NCBI GenBank assembly: GCA_017450425.1
Contig: JAFSUV010000157.1
Location: 1-7,319, forward strand
DNA from: Kiritimatiellia bacterium
Lineage (GTDB): Bacteria; Verrucomicrobiota; Kiritimatiellia; RFP12; UBA3636
Direction of reading: 5' to 3'
Length of the DNA stretch: 7,319 bases
Shown here: positions 1 to 6,194 of the stretch, piece after piece
Layout: each line of letters starts with the position of its first letter
How positions within the stretch are numbered: the first letter of the stretch is position 1
Made by a program: the position numbers and the translations under genes
The notes under the pieces: generated by a model
Told to the model about the DNA's origin: nothing
Databases searched by the model: none
Seen by the model: only the letters and a program-made list of their open reading frames with translations

Positions 1-1082
1 GCCGACTCGCCCGTGAGGGAGAGCAAACGCTCGCAAAGGCGCATCCAGGTGGTCGTGACGCATGTCTCCTGAAGCCGCGTGTAGTGCAGGAACTGGCGGC
101 TTGCGCCGTGGTACCACGCTTCGCTCGAAGCGCATCCCCCGGCGAGGTTCACCTCCTCGCGCGCGATGTCGCGGGCGGCCATGGTCGCCGCCCGGCGCAG
201 GGCTGCGGTATCGATGCGGCAAGGCGAAGAAGCGTCGGCGGCGTCGGCGAAATCGAGCATCCCCTGGTAGCACGACATCATTTCGTACGCCTTCCAGCGG
301 TTGTGCTTCATCACGTAGGTGTCGCCGCTCTCGGCCGCGTTGCCGTGGCCGTTGCGGTCGGCGACGGAAACTCCCGCGAGCGCCAGATCGACGAGGCGCG
401 GCCCGTCCTGCGGCTCCGAAAGACCCCGCACGATGTATTCGGCGAAATCGAGGTAGCGCGTGTCTCCCGTGCGGTTGTAAAGCCACACCACGGGCTCGAG
501 GACCGACGACGAAGCGTAGCCGCACCAGTTGCCGGTCTGCCAGAGCGCGACGCCGCGCTCGCCGCCCGGCCCGAGCTGGCCGATCAAGTAGTCGCAAAGC
601 CGTCGGCAGCCGTCGAGCGCGCGCCCGGCGAGCCGCCGCGTCTTTTCCGTGTCGGCAAAGGCGAATTCGGGGGCGGCGGCGCCTGAGAGGCGCGACGAAA
701 GGTCGCAGTAGTGCAGCAGCCCCATCATCGTGTACTTCATCCCCCAGACGTCCCAGCCTTCGCCGCAGCGCAGCGGCTGCGGATAGTTGCCGATGTAGCC
801 GCAGCTCTCCTGCGAAGACAACATGCGCTCCACGCCGCGTTCGATCTTCGAGAGCAGCCGGGGGGACGGGCGGTAGAAGAAATACGGCACGGCGGAATGC
901 ATCCACTTGCCCCAGAACTCCGTCTGCCACCAGCCGCGGGTCTCGGTCTTTTCCAGGAACGGCGCGGTTATGTAATCGACGTCGGTCGCTTCGACATGAT
1001 GCGAAATCATCGCATCGAGTTTTTCGCCAAGCCGCCCCTTCAGGGCCACGCACCCGATGTTTGCGATTGAATCTTCCTTCAT
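1..1082 (-). CDS. GH127-type beta-L-arabinofuranosidase (DUF1680 family), C-terminus missing
   Basis: Reading the minus strand from the ATG at 1082 gives an uninterrupted 360-codon frame that runs off the left edge. The protein resembles the GH127/DUF1680 glycosidases, which release L-arabinofuranose from plant or glycan side chains using an (alpha/alpha)6 barrel. Visible support: GKWMHSA (residues 58-64), a Q-x-x-x-GYIGNYP stretch (91-101), WDVWGMKYTMMGLL (110-123) matching the family's W-x-x-K-x-x-x-GLL helix, and a QETC motif (338-341). In the characterised enzyme HypBA1 the Glu and Cys of the ETC motif bind zinc. Glu321, 18 residues before that Glu, sits where the acid/base Glu is expected. 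The nucleophile cysteine region lies beyond the edge. There is no signal peptide, so the enzyme is probably cytoplasmic. The start is backed by a GGAGG 10 bases upstream and follows the cupin gene by 33 bases. The family call is fairly secure; the exact substrate is not known. Confidence 0.8.
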   Translation of the reverse strand, partial: MKEDSIANIGCVALKGRLGEKLDAMISHHVEATDVDYITAPFLEKTETRGWWQTEFWGKWMHSAVPYFFYRPSPRLLSKIERGVERMLSSQESCGYIGNYPQPLRCGEGWDVWGMKYTMMGLLHYCDLSSRLSGAAAPEFAFADTEKTRRLAGRALDGCRRLCDYLIGQLGPGGERGVALWQTGNWCGYASSSVLEPVVWLYNRTGDTRYLDFAEYIVRGLSEPQDGPRLVDLALAGVSVADRNGHGNAAESGDTYVMKHNRWKAYEMMSCYQGMLDFADAADASSPCRIDTAALRRAATMAARDIAREEVNLAGGCASSEAWYHGASRQFLHYTRLQETCVTTTWMRLCERLLSLTGES

Positions 1083-1092
1083 TTTTCCAAAT

Positions 1093-1097
1093 CCTCC
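1093..1097 (-). promoter_or_regulatory. Shine-Dalgarno of the GH127 gene
   Basis: GGAGG on the minus strand ends 10 bases before the ATG at 1082. It fixes this start and is one of only two strong ribosome-binding sites in the window. Confidence 0.7.
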
Positions 1098-1115
1098 GAG
1101 GTCGAAATGATTGTT

Positions 1116-1463
1116 TCAGGACGCACTTGAATCGGCAATCGTCGGGACGACCGCGAAGAAGACCAGCTCTTCCGTGCCGTCGTTCACGAGCTGGTGCTCG
1201 TGCCCCATCGGGCAGAAGTGGCATTGGCCGGCGGCAAGCGGTTCGGCAACGCCGTCGCAGGTCGCGGTGCCGCGCCCGGAGAGGATGTATATCGCCTCGC
1301 TGTTGTTTTCGTGGCGGTGAAGGCCGATGGAGCAGCCGGGGGCGAGCCGGGCGCGCATGATGCGCGTAGAGCCGTCCCAGTACATCCGGGTGTTGATTTC
1401 GCCTTCTCCCCCCTTGAAGCGCGGGATTGTCTGTTCGGGAATGGCGCAAAAGTCGAGTTTCAT
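1116..1463 (-). CDS. Single-domain cupin protein (cupin_2), 115 aa
   Basis: A small beta-barrel metalloprotein of the cupin superfamily. Both signature motifs are perfect: motif 1, G-x5-H-x-H-x4-E-x6-G, is at residues 43-63 with metal ligands His49, His51 and Glu56. Motif 2, G-x5-P-x-G-x2-H-x3-N, is at residues 79-94 with His90 as the fourth ligand. The protein is therefore expected to bind a divalent metal. Stand-alone cupins of this size act as sugar isomerases or epimerases, dioxygenases, or small-molecule binders, and the sequence alone does not decide among these. It lies 43 bases after the CotH stop and 33 bases before the GH127 gene, which favours a sugar-related role. The ATG at 1463 is chosen because an AGGAG lies 8 bases upstream; a longer frame upstream of it is only the shadow of the CotH gene. 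There is no signal peptide, so a cytoplasmic location is likely. Confidence 0.88.
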   Translation of the reverse strand: MKLDFCAIPEQTIPRFKGGEGEINTRMYWDGSTRIMRARLAPGCSIGLHRHENNSEAIYILSGRGTATCDGVAEPLAAGQCHFCPMGHEHQLVNDGTEELVFFAVVPTIADSSAS

Positions 1464-1471
1464 CTGCTTTT

Positions 1472-1476
1472 CTCCT
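1472..1476 (-). promoter_or_regulatory. Shine-Dalgarno of the cupin gene
   Basis: AGGAG on the minus strand ends 8 bases before the ATG at 1463. It decides the start against a longer upstream-extended frame. Confidence 0.75.
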
Positions 1477-1506
1477 GTTTGAGGTCTTGAAATCCGGCGG
1501 CGGCGT

Positions 1507-4500
1507 CTAGTCCGGGTCTTTTCCGAACCTTTCGTCCATGATGCGGAGCTGCTTGCGCAGGGCGTTTTCGACGCCGCTGCGCTGCCCGCGAATCCACGCA
1601 ACGGGATCCGGAGGGTTTTCGTAGAGCGCAATTTCGGACTCGAGGTAGCCGTCCAGCGCATTGCACCTGTCGCGGAATGCGCCGAAGAGGTTTTCGTCCG
1701 ACGCCGCCCCCGCGCGCCAAGCGCGCCATCTCGCCGCGAGCCTGGCGGGATACGACGGATCGTACTTTTCGAGGAACCGCGTGGATTGCGTCGAAAGCCA
1801 CGCGCCGGTCTGCGGCAGGACGATGTCGAAATCCCACGGAACGTGGAAAAACCGGTTTGCCTTCGTGTCCAGCACGAGATATTCCATGAACGGGAAATCG
1901 CCGCCGCCGATGTTGGTGTTCTGGAACAAGTCGAGGAGCAGCTGGTAGTCGGCGACATTGTCGAGATCGAGCACGCTTGCGATTTTTTCGACTGCGCCGG
2001 GGCGGGGCGGCTCGGCGAACAGCGCGCACAGGTCGCGATAGCGGCCCTCGAAGTCCGCCTCGGCGAGCGACGGGCGGATCTGGCGCATTTGCGGCACGCG
2101 CGGCCGCGCCACGGCGTGGCGGAAGAAAACGTCGCCGCCGCCGCCGCCCGTCAGGTCGCCGTCGATTCTCTCCGCCCATTCCGCAAGGCCGACGAACTTG
2201 CCGTTTACGAACAGTTCCGTGACGCGCGTGTGCGGTGCGCTGTTCTTCAAGCCGTCGCTGCGCGGCGCCTCGCGGAACAGGTGGTAGGCAAGGCCGTTGA
2301 AGACGTGCAGCCTGTCGCTCTGGGCGTTTATCTGGAGCAGTTTGCGCGTTTCGCCGCCGCCGAAGAAACCGTGCGGCAGGTCGGTCTCGACGCTCAGCAG
2401 TTTCTTGCGGTTCGCCTTGATGAAACTCGAATTGCCCCGCCACCGCACGCCGCCGCCGCCGGCAAGGGACGCGACGAGGACGCGATCGGGCGCGTTTTTC
2501 GCCGGGCCGGCTTCGTAGAACTCCACCACCGCATCGGAGCGGTAGGCCTTGTCGAGCCAGCTCCCCGACCACACGAACACGGAAGGGAGCGCGATGTCGC
2601 GCGGCATGACGCGAAACGGCAGCACGTACTGCGCGGCGATTTTGCCGCCGTAGCGGAGCGTGGCGCCGATTTCGACCTTTAGCGGCGCACCGGACGGATG
2701 CGACACGATGCGGCCGTCGCCGGAGACGACAGACTGATTCCGGCTTTCAAACTGTACGCTCCATGGCGCGGCGAGATTGCCGGAAAACGCCGCAAAGCCC
2801 AAATCCTCCACGACGCGCGACGCCGATCCGTTCGCGCCAAGGAGCATCGATTCGAGCAGCGGCGCCGGAGGCGGATTTGGCGCCGTCCGCCCATCGCGCC
2901 AAACCTTCGCGACCGCCCGCAGCGTATCCGAAATGCGGCTCGAGCGAAGCCGCGCCGGGACTGGACAGGCCGGATCCGCCGCGATCGCCGCCGCCTGGCT
3001 GCGCATCCGGGCGAGGATGCGCTTGAAGCGCGCCTCGTCGAAAAACGCGGCCAGTGCGAATCTGGTGCCGTCCGAAGGCGACTCTGGACTGACGAGCCGC
3101 TCGCCGGAGCGCGAAGCGTAGGCGGACTGGACGGAATCGAAGAGCGCGGTGGCGTCGAATCCCGCCGCCTTCGACGCTCCGGCTTCGGAAAAGTCGCGCA
3201 AAAGATAGACGCCCGCGTCGCGGCCGTTCACCCGCAAACGCGCAGTGCGGCACCTGGGGGCGGTGGCGATGCCTGTTTCCCCGGCGACGATCGATTCGGC
3301 GAGCGGCAACGCCCAGCCGGAACTCTCCGGCGGCGCGAGGACGATCCTGCGCATCGCGTCCGGGAATTCCGCCCCCGGCTCCCGCGGCTCGACGAAGTAT
3401 GCGGGGCGCACGGAGTCCGGGTAAAAATCGGCGCGACCGAAGAGCGAGACGTTCACTTCGAGCGTCCGCCCGCCGATCCGGAGATGCCCCGGCACGCCAC
3501 GCGCGGTTTTGCGCGTGAGATTGCCCGCGAGGCGCGCCTTGGCGTGGCGGCGGGCGAGTTTGCGGGCGTCGCCTTTCGCAAGGACGAGCGACACGCGCGC
3601 GGGGGCGTCCGCTCCGCCGCGCATCCGAAACTGCGGAAGGGGAAGCGCAAGGCGCCCGACGGCGGCCATGGCCCTGCACCACGCGCGGGTCGCGGCGAGC
3701 CGCAGGCGGTGGTGCGGGCGGGAAAGGGTTTTCACGAGGCCGGAGCGCGCGCCCGCCAGTTTCGCGATCTGGGAAGGCGACAGGGACTTGTTCCACACGC
3801 CGCTGTCGTCGATGTCGCCATGGAACGGCTCGCGTACGCGGTAGGCAGAGTTTATGCCGAACGAAAACGGCCAATGGCGGGGAGACATCTCCACGCCGCG
3901 CGTCGTTGCGGCGAGTGCGCCGTCGATGTACAGCGCGACTTCGCGCCTTTCCGGGTACGACACGGCGGCGAGGTGGACGAACGAGCCGAACTTGTCGAAC
4001 GGCGCCGCAGTCGAAACCACGCCCGTCGTGCTCGTGGCGTCGAATACGATCCGCCCGCCGTCCAGGCGGAAGCCCCACGTTCCGCTGCCGACGGTGGAAA
4101 AGATGTCCTGCCGCGACGGCGCCGGCTCGATTTTGACCCAGAGCGCCACGGAAAACCCGGCGGGCATTTCCTTCCAGTGGTGGCCGGACTTTTCAAAGGC
4201 GTCGTCGCGCCCGGGGAAGCGGCGCGCCCCGCCGAACTTGCCGGGCACGAGCTGCGTGCCCGGCGCGACGTCGCGGCCCATGATGGCGCTCGTTTCGTCG
4301 GGATCGGCGAGCAGGTTGTACTTCGTTTCGGAAAAGAAGCCGTTCGCGCCGGCGCCGTCGAAAGTCCAGATCGCCTCCATGTCGTTGCGCACGAGAACGT
4401 TGCGCAGCAGCGAACACTCGGCGCGAAACGCGGCCCGCTGCGGAGCGTCGAAAAACACACGCGCGGGGAGAACCTGCGCGGCGGCGAAGGCCAAGGCGAA

Positions 4501-4572
4501 AAGCCCCGCCAGAGCGGCGAGCGCGCGCCCGCCCGGACTTCGCCGCGAAGCGGAATTTTCCGCAGGTGGCAT
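1507..4572 (-). CDS. Membrane-anchored or secreted LamG plus CotH-kinase family protein, 1021 aa
   Basis: CotH-family proteins are atypical protein kinases, known from the Bacillus spore coat, and are also common as large secreted proteins. Domains seen: basic N-terminus, then a hydrophobic segment (17-36) that is a signal anchor or signal peptide. A LamG/ConA-like domain follows (about 65-275: AIWTFDG, PGKFGGARRFPG, FSVALWVKIEP, HGDIDDSGVWNKSLS). The middle region (about 355-480) contains VNGRDAGVYLLRDF and looks like a degenerate CotH half. An Ig-like region (about 600-658) recalls the atrophied bacterial Ig family. The C-terminal CotH domain (about 665-1010) has WRGNSS (711-716), KK (723-724), ELFVNGKFVGLAEWAERI (786-803) and VPWDFD (911-916), whose Asp914 and Asp916 match the family's metal-binding aspartates. 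The ATG at 4572 is chosen because it overlaps the DUF4956 stop (TGATG) and leads directly into the membrane segment; a start 32 codons upstream would lie inside the previous gene. The substrate is unknown. Catalysis outside the cytoplasm would need an unexplained phosphate donor. Confidence 0.88.
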   Translation of the reverse strand: MPPAENSASRRSPGGRALAALAGLFALAFAAAQVLPARVFFDAPQRAAFRAECSLLRNVLVRNDMEAIWTFDGAGANGFFSETKYNLLADPDETSAIMGRDVAPGTQLVPGKFGGARRFPGRDDAFEKSGHHWKEMPAGFSVALWVKIEPAPSRQDIFSTVGSGTWGFRLDGGRIVFDATSTTGVVSTAAPFDKFGSFVHLAAVSYPERREVALYIDGALAATTRGVEMSPRHWPFSFGINSAYRVREPFHGDIDDSGVWNKSLSPSQIAKLAGARSGLVKTLSRPHHRLRLAATRAWCRAMAAVGRLALPLPQFRMRGGADAPARVSLVLAKGDARKLARRHAKARLAGNLTRKTARGVPGHLRIGGRTLEVNVSLFGRADFYPDSVRPAYFVEPREPGAEFPDAMRRIVLAPPESSGWALPLAESIVAGETGIATAPRCRTARLRVNGRDAGVYLLRDFSEAGASKAAGFDATALFDSVQSAYASRSGERLVSPESPSDGTRFALAAFFDEARFKRILARMRSQAAAIAADPACPVPARLRSSRISDTLRAVAKVWRDGRTAPNPPPAPLLESMLLGANGSASRVVEDLGFAAFSGNLAAPWSVQFESRNQSVVSGDGRIVSHPSGAPLKVEIGATLRYGGKIAAQYVLPFRVMPRDIALPSVFVWSGSWLDKAYRSDAVVEFYEAGPAKNAPDRVLVASLAGGGGVRWRGNSSFIKANRKKLLSVETDLPHGFFGGGETRKLLQINAQSDRLHVFNGLAYHLFREAPRSDGLKNSAPHTRVTELFVNGKFVGLAEWAERIDGDLTGGGGGDVFFRHAVARPRVPQMRQIRPSLAEADFEGRYRDLCALFAEPPRPGAVEKIASVLDLDNVADYQLLLDLFQNTNIGGGDFPFMEYLVLDTKANRFFHVPWDFDIVLPQTGAWLSTQSTRFLEKYDPSYPARLAARWRAWRAGAASDENLFGAFRDRCNALDGYLESEIALYENPPDPVAWIRGQRSGVENALRKQLRIMDERFGKDPD
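2134..2148 (-). repeat. Five-unit GGC run encoding Gly5 in the CotH domain
   Basis: Five identical GGC codons encode Gly809-813, directly after the conserved NG-x-x-x-G/ER block and before DVFF. It is a short in-frame trinucleotide tract within a predicted loop. Length changes by slippage would keep the frame. Confidence 0.6.
2449..2460 (-). repeat. Four-unit GGC run encoding Gly4 before the RGNSS motif
   Basis: Four identical GGC codons encode Gly705-708, two residues before the WRGNSS motif of the CotH domain. Like the Gly5 tract, this is a homogeneous triplet repeat in a likely nucleotide-proximal loop. Confidence 0.55.
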
Positions 4573-4574
4573 CA
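4570..4574 (-). promoter_or_regulatory. TGATG stop/start overlap coupling DUF4956 to CotH
   Basis: The DUF4956 stop TGA (4574-4572) shares its last base with the CotH start ATG (4572-4570). No strong Shine-Dalgarno precedes the ATG, so translation of CotH probably depends on ribosomes finishing DUF4956. This implies balanced production of the two proteins. Confidence 0.75.
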
Positions 4575-5270
4575 GCGGAATCCGCCGGGGCGGTCCAGGA
4601 ATGCGTTTACGGAATCCGTGCCGGGAATCGCGGCGCGGATGGCGGCCGAGAGCTTGCACGGGTCGCATTTGAGGCCGCGGAAGGAGATCTGGAGCGTGGT
4701 GCGGCCGCCTTGGCTCGAAGAGCTGAGCACGTGGTGGCGATCCATGTTCTGCGCGAGCACGGATTCAAGCGCGTCCATGCCGCCGGCGAGCGGGTCTTCC
4801 ATCGAAACCGTGATCATGCCGTCCTTGCGGAACAGGCCGCCGAGGCGCAGCCTGTCGGCGGCGACCGCGCACGCGGCCGCGAAGGCGAGCATCACGGCGA
4901 TGAAGGCGAAGTGGAACGTCGCCGCGGCGATGGAAGACGCGATGACGAGCATTATCGAGCCGACCTCCTCAGGCTCCTTCACCGGAGTGCGGAAGCGGAT
5001 GATCGAGAGCGAGCCGAGAAGCCCCAGGGAGAGGGGAATCGAAATCTGGATGCAGAGAAACAGCGTCGTGATCGCGAGCGACAGCGCCGGGAAGGCCCTG
5101 TAAACCTGGCTGCCCGTTCCGCGGCTTTCGCAGAAAAGCCGGTAAAGCGCGGCGGTGAAGAGGGCGGCGGCGAGCGACACCGCAAGTGCGGTCGCGAACG
5201 CGCCGAGGCTGAGAAACTCCGCGGTGTCTTCGTATGCCTGGACGGCGTCGAGTATGCTGGTGTGGTTCAT
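4572..5270 (-). CDS. DUF4956 inner-membrane protein, 232 aa
   Basis: The protein has the hallmark DUF4956 signature GSLSIIRFRTPVKEPEEVG at residues 86-104, on the polar turn after a long hydrophobic helix. Membrane segments are visible at about 19-43, 60-84 and 105-138 (probably two helices), giving about four in total. A soluble C-terminal domain (about 148-232) has an alternating beta/alpha pattern that recalls the small ferredoxin-like tails of MgtC-type proteins. The family's biochemical function is not established. Its genes commonly sit beside CotH-kinase and VTC-type polyphosphate polymerase genes, which suggests a transport or scaffold role in an envelope pathway. Here it starts 21 bases after the barrel gene and overlaps CotH by one base. 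An unusual CDPC motif (202-205) is in the C-terminal domain. The ATG at 5270 has no recognisable Shine-Dalgarno, and the N-terminus before the first helix is of normal length. Confidence 0.88.
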   Translation of the reverse strand: MNHTSILDAVQAYEDTAEFLSLGAFATALAVSLAAALFTAALYRLFCESRGTGSQVYRAFPALSLAITTLFLCIQISIPLSLGLLGSLSIIRFRTPVKEPEEVGSIMLVIASSIAAATFHFAFIAVMLAFAAACAVAADRLRLGGLFRKDGMITVSMEDPLAGGMDALESVLAQNMDRHHVLSSSSQGGRTTLQISFRGLKCDPCKLSAAIRAAIPGTDSVNAFLDRPGGFR

Positions 5271-5291
5271 TGCGCTGGCGGAACTGGAGGT

Positions 5292-6101
5292 TTAGAAAAC
5301 ATACGAGACCGAGACCGTGAAAGACAGGTGGTCCAGCGTGAAATCGCCGGACGAATGGACATCGAAACTATTGCCGCGCCTGTAGCCGTAGTCGCAATCC
5401 GGCTCCAGCCACACGTGGCGAAGCCCCGCATCAAGCTCCATGCGCGGGATGGGGCGCCACGACACGCCGCAGCAGAGCAGGAAGCCGAAGGCGTCGTCCA
5501 CGTGGATTTCGCGGTAGTGCCCGTTCGGCTCCGACGGCGAACCATACGCGCGCCACGCGTTTTCGCTCGCGTAGCCCAGGTGCCACCACGCGGCGGTGTC
5601 AAAGTCCGCCTTTTCCCAGGCGAAGCCGCCTCCCGCGCGCAGGAAAAGCGTGTCGCCGAGGAGCGGCAGGACGGCCTCCGCGACGAAGGCCGGGCCGGCG
5701 GTTTTCACCACGCCGTCGCTGTGATGCTCGGCCGTGTTGTAGTTGCGGGTGCGCCCCGAGACCGCATCGCGGAAAAGGCCGATGCGCAGGTTTGGAGCGG
5801 CCCACCATGAAATGCGCGGGGAAAAGCTCAGGCGATCCGTGTCGTCGAGCTTGTAGATGAAGCCGACGAACGTGCTGCCGCTCATTTTGTCGGGCGAGCG
5901 CTTCGCGTCCGTAAGCGTCGAATAGGAAGCCTCGAGCCCGATCGAAAGGCGGTCGAGCAGCCAGACTTCGTGGAATTCGGCCGACACGAGCGGGAAAACG
6001 GAGGCGTCGTCTCCCGCAAACCAATACGGCGAAGATTCGCCCGCCGCGACCGAAGCCGACGCGACGGCCGCAACCGCCAGAAATTTTGCGATTTTCTTCA
6101 T
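5292..6101 (-). CDS. Outer-membrane beta-barrel protein, unidentified family, 269 aa
   Basis: I do not recognise a named family. The N-terminus is a typical Sec signal peptide: MKKIAKF, a hydrophobic Ala/Val core, then SASVAAG, with cleavage probably near residue 20-21. The mature part of about 249 residues is rich in aromatic residues and shows amphipathic beta-strand alternation, for example TLFLRAGGGFAWEKADF (151-167) and MELDAGLRHVWLE (221-233). It ends in HLSFTVSVSYVF: the terminal Phe with alternating hydrophobic residues is the beta-signal read by the BAM complex. A barrel of about 8-12 strands is likely. Two adjacent cysteines (210-211) and Cys236 are unusual for such a protein. The start at 6101 is preferred over an in-frame codon at 6179, which would add an Arg-rich 26-residue extension in front of the signal peptide; 6110 is also possible. 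It leads the DUF4956-CotH operon, so it may provide that system's outer-membrane component. Confidence 0.8.
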   Translation of the reverse strand: MKKIAKFLAVAAVASASVAAGESSPYWFAGDDASVFPLVSAEFHEVWLLDRLSIGLEASYSTLTDAKRSPDKMSGSTFVGFIYKLDDTDRLSFSPRISWWAAPNLRIGLFRDAVSGRTRNYNTAEHHSDGVVKTAGPAFVAEAVLPLLGDTLFLRAGGGFAWEKADFDTAAWWHLGYASENAWRAYGSPSEPNGHYREIHVDDAFGFLLCCGVSWRPIPRMELDAGLRHVWLEPDCDYGYRRGNSFDVHSSGDFTLDHLSFTVSVSYVF

Positions 6102-6108
6102 GCCGCCC

Positions 6109-6137
6109 ATTTTACCCGAAGCGCAAATCCGGCGCAA
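6109..6137 (-). promoter_or_regulatory. Candidate sigma70-type promoter of the envelope operon
   Basis: On the minus strand, TTGCGC (6137-6132, 3 of 6 matches to the -35 consensus) is followed by exactly 17 bases and TAAAAT (6114-6109, 5 of 6 matches to the -10 consensus). The -10 ends 7 bases before the ATG at 6101, so transcription would begin at or within a base or two of the start codon. The gene lacks a Shine-Dalgarno sequence, which fits a leaderless message. This is the only promoter-like site I see in a gap in this window. The match is by eye and could be chance. Confidence 0.4.
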
Positions 6138-6150
6138 TCGGGTTGCGCCG
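6130..6150. repeat. Perfect 8-bp inverted repeat between map and the barrel gene
   Basis: CGGCGCAA, a 5-base loop, then TTGCGCCG. One arm covers the candidate -35 box, so it could be an operator. It could also be the stem of a map terminator, but no T-tract follows it on the minus strand, so a standard intrinsic terminator is unlikely. A further GCGCAA copy at 6121-6126 gives a half-site 11 bases from the first. Confidence 0.45.
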
Positions 6151-6194
6151 CGCCGGAAGGGTGGATGCACGGAAAACACCCGGCGGTGCCGCTG

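Noticed and set aside
62..1360. A plus-strand open frame of 432 codons opposite GH127 and cupin
   Set aside because: It is extremely Arg/Ser/Pro-rich, crosses two real genes and their gap, and shows no domain or ribosome-binding site.
1460..2572. A minus-strand 370-codon frame within CotH
   Set aside because: It is an out-of-frame shadow of the CotH coding sequence; Arg/Pro-rich and with no recognisable domain.
4573..4668. A 32-residue N-terminal extension of the CotH protein
   Set aside because: It would lie wholly inside the DUF4956 gene and put a basic stretch before the membrane segment. The TGATG overlap start explains the data better.
2698..5103. A plus-strand open frame of 801 codons opposite CotH and DUF4956
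   Set aside because: It lies antisense to two genes with clear family motifs, has Arg/Ala-rich low-complexity composition without recognisable domains, and is the expected shadow in GC-rich DNA.
6102..6179. A 26-residue extension of the barrel protein to an upstream start
   Set aside because: It would place an Arg-rich peptide ahead of a textbook signal peptide and would cover the likely promoter.
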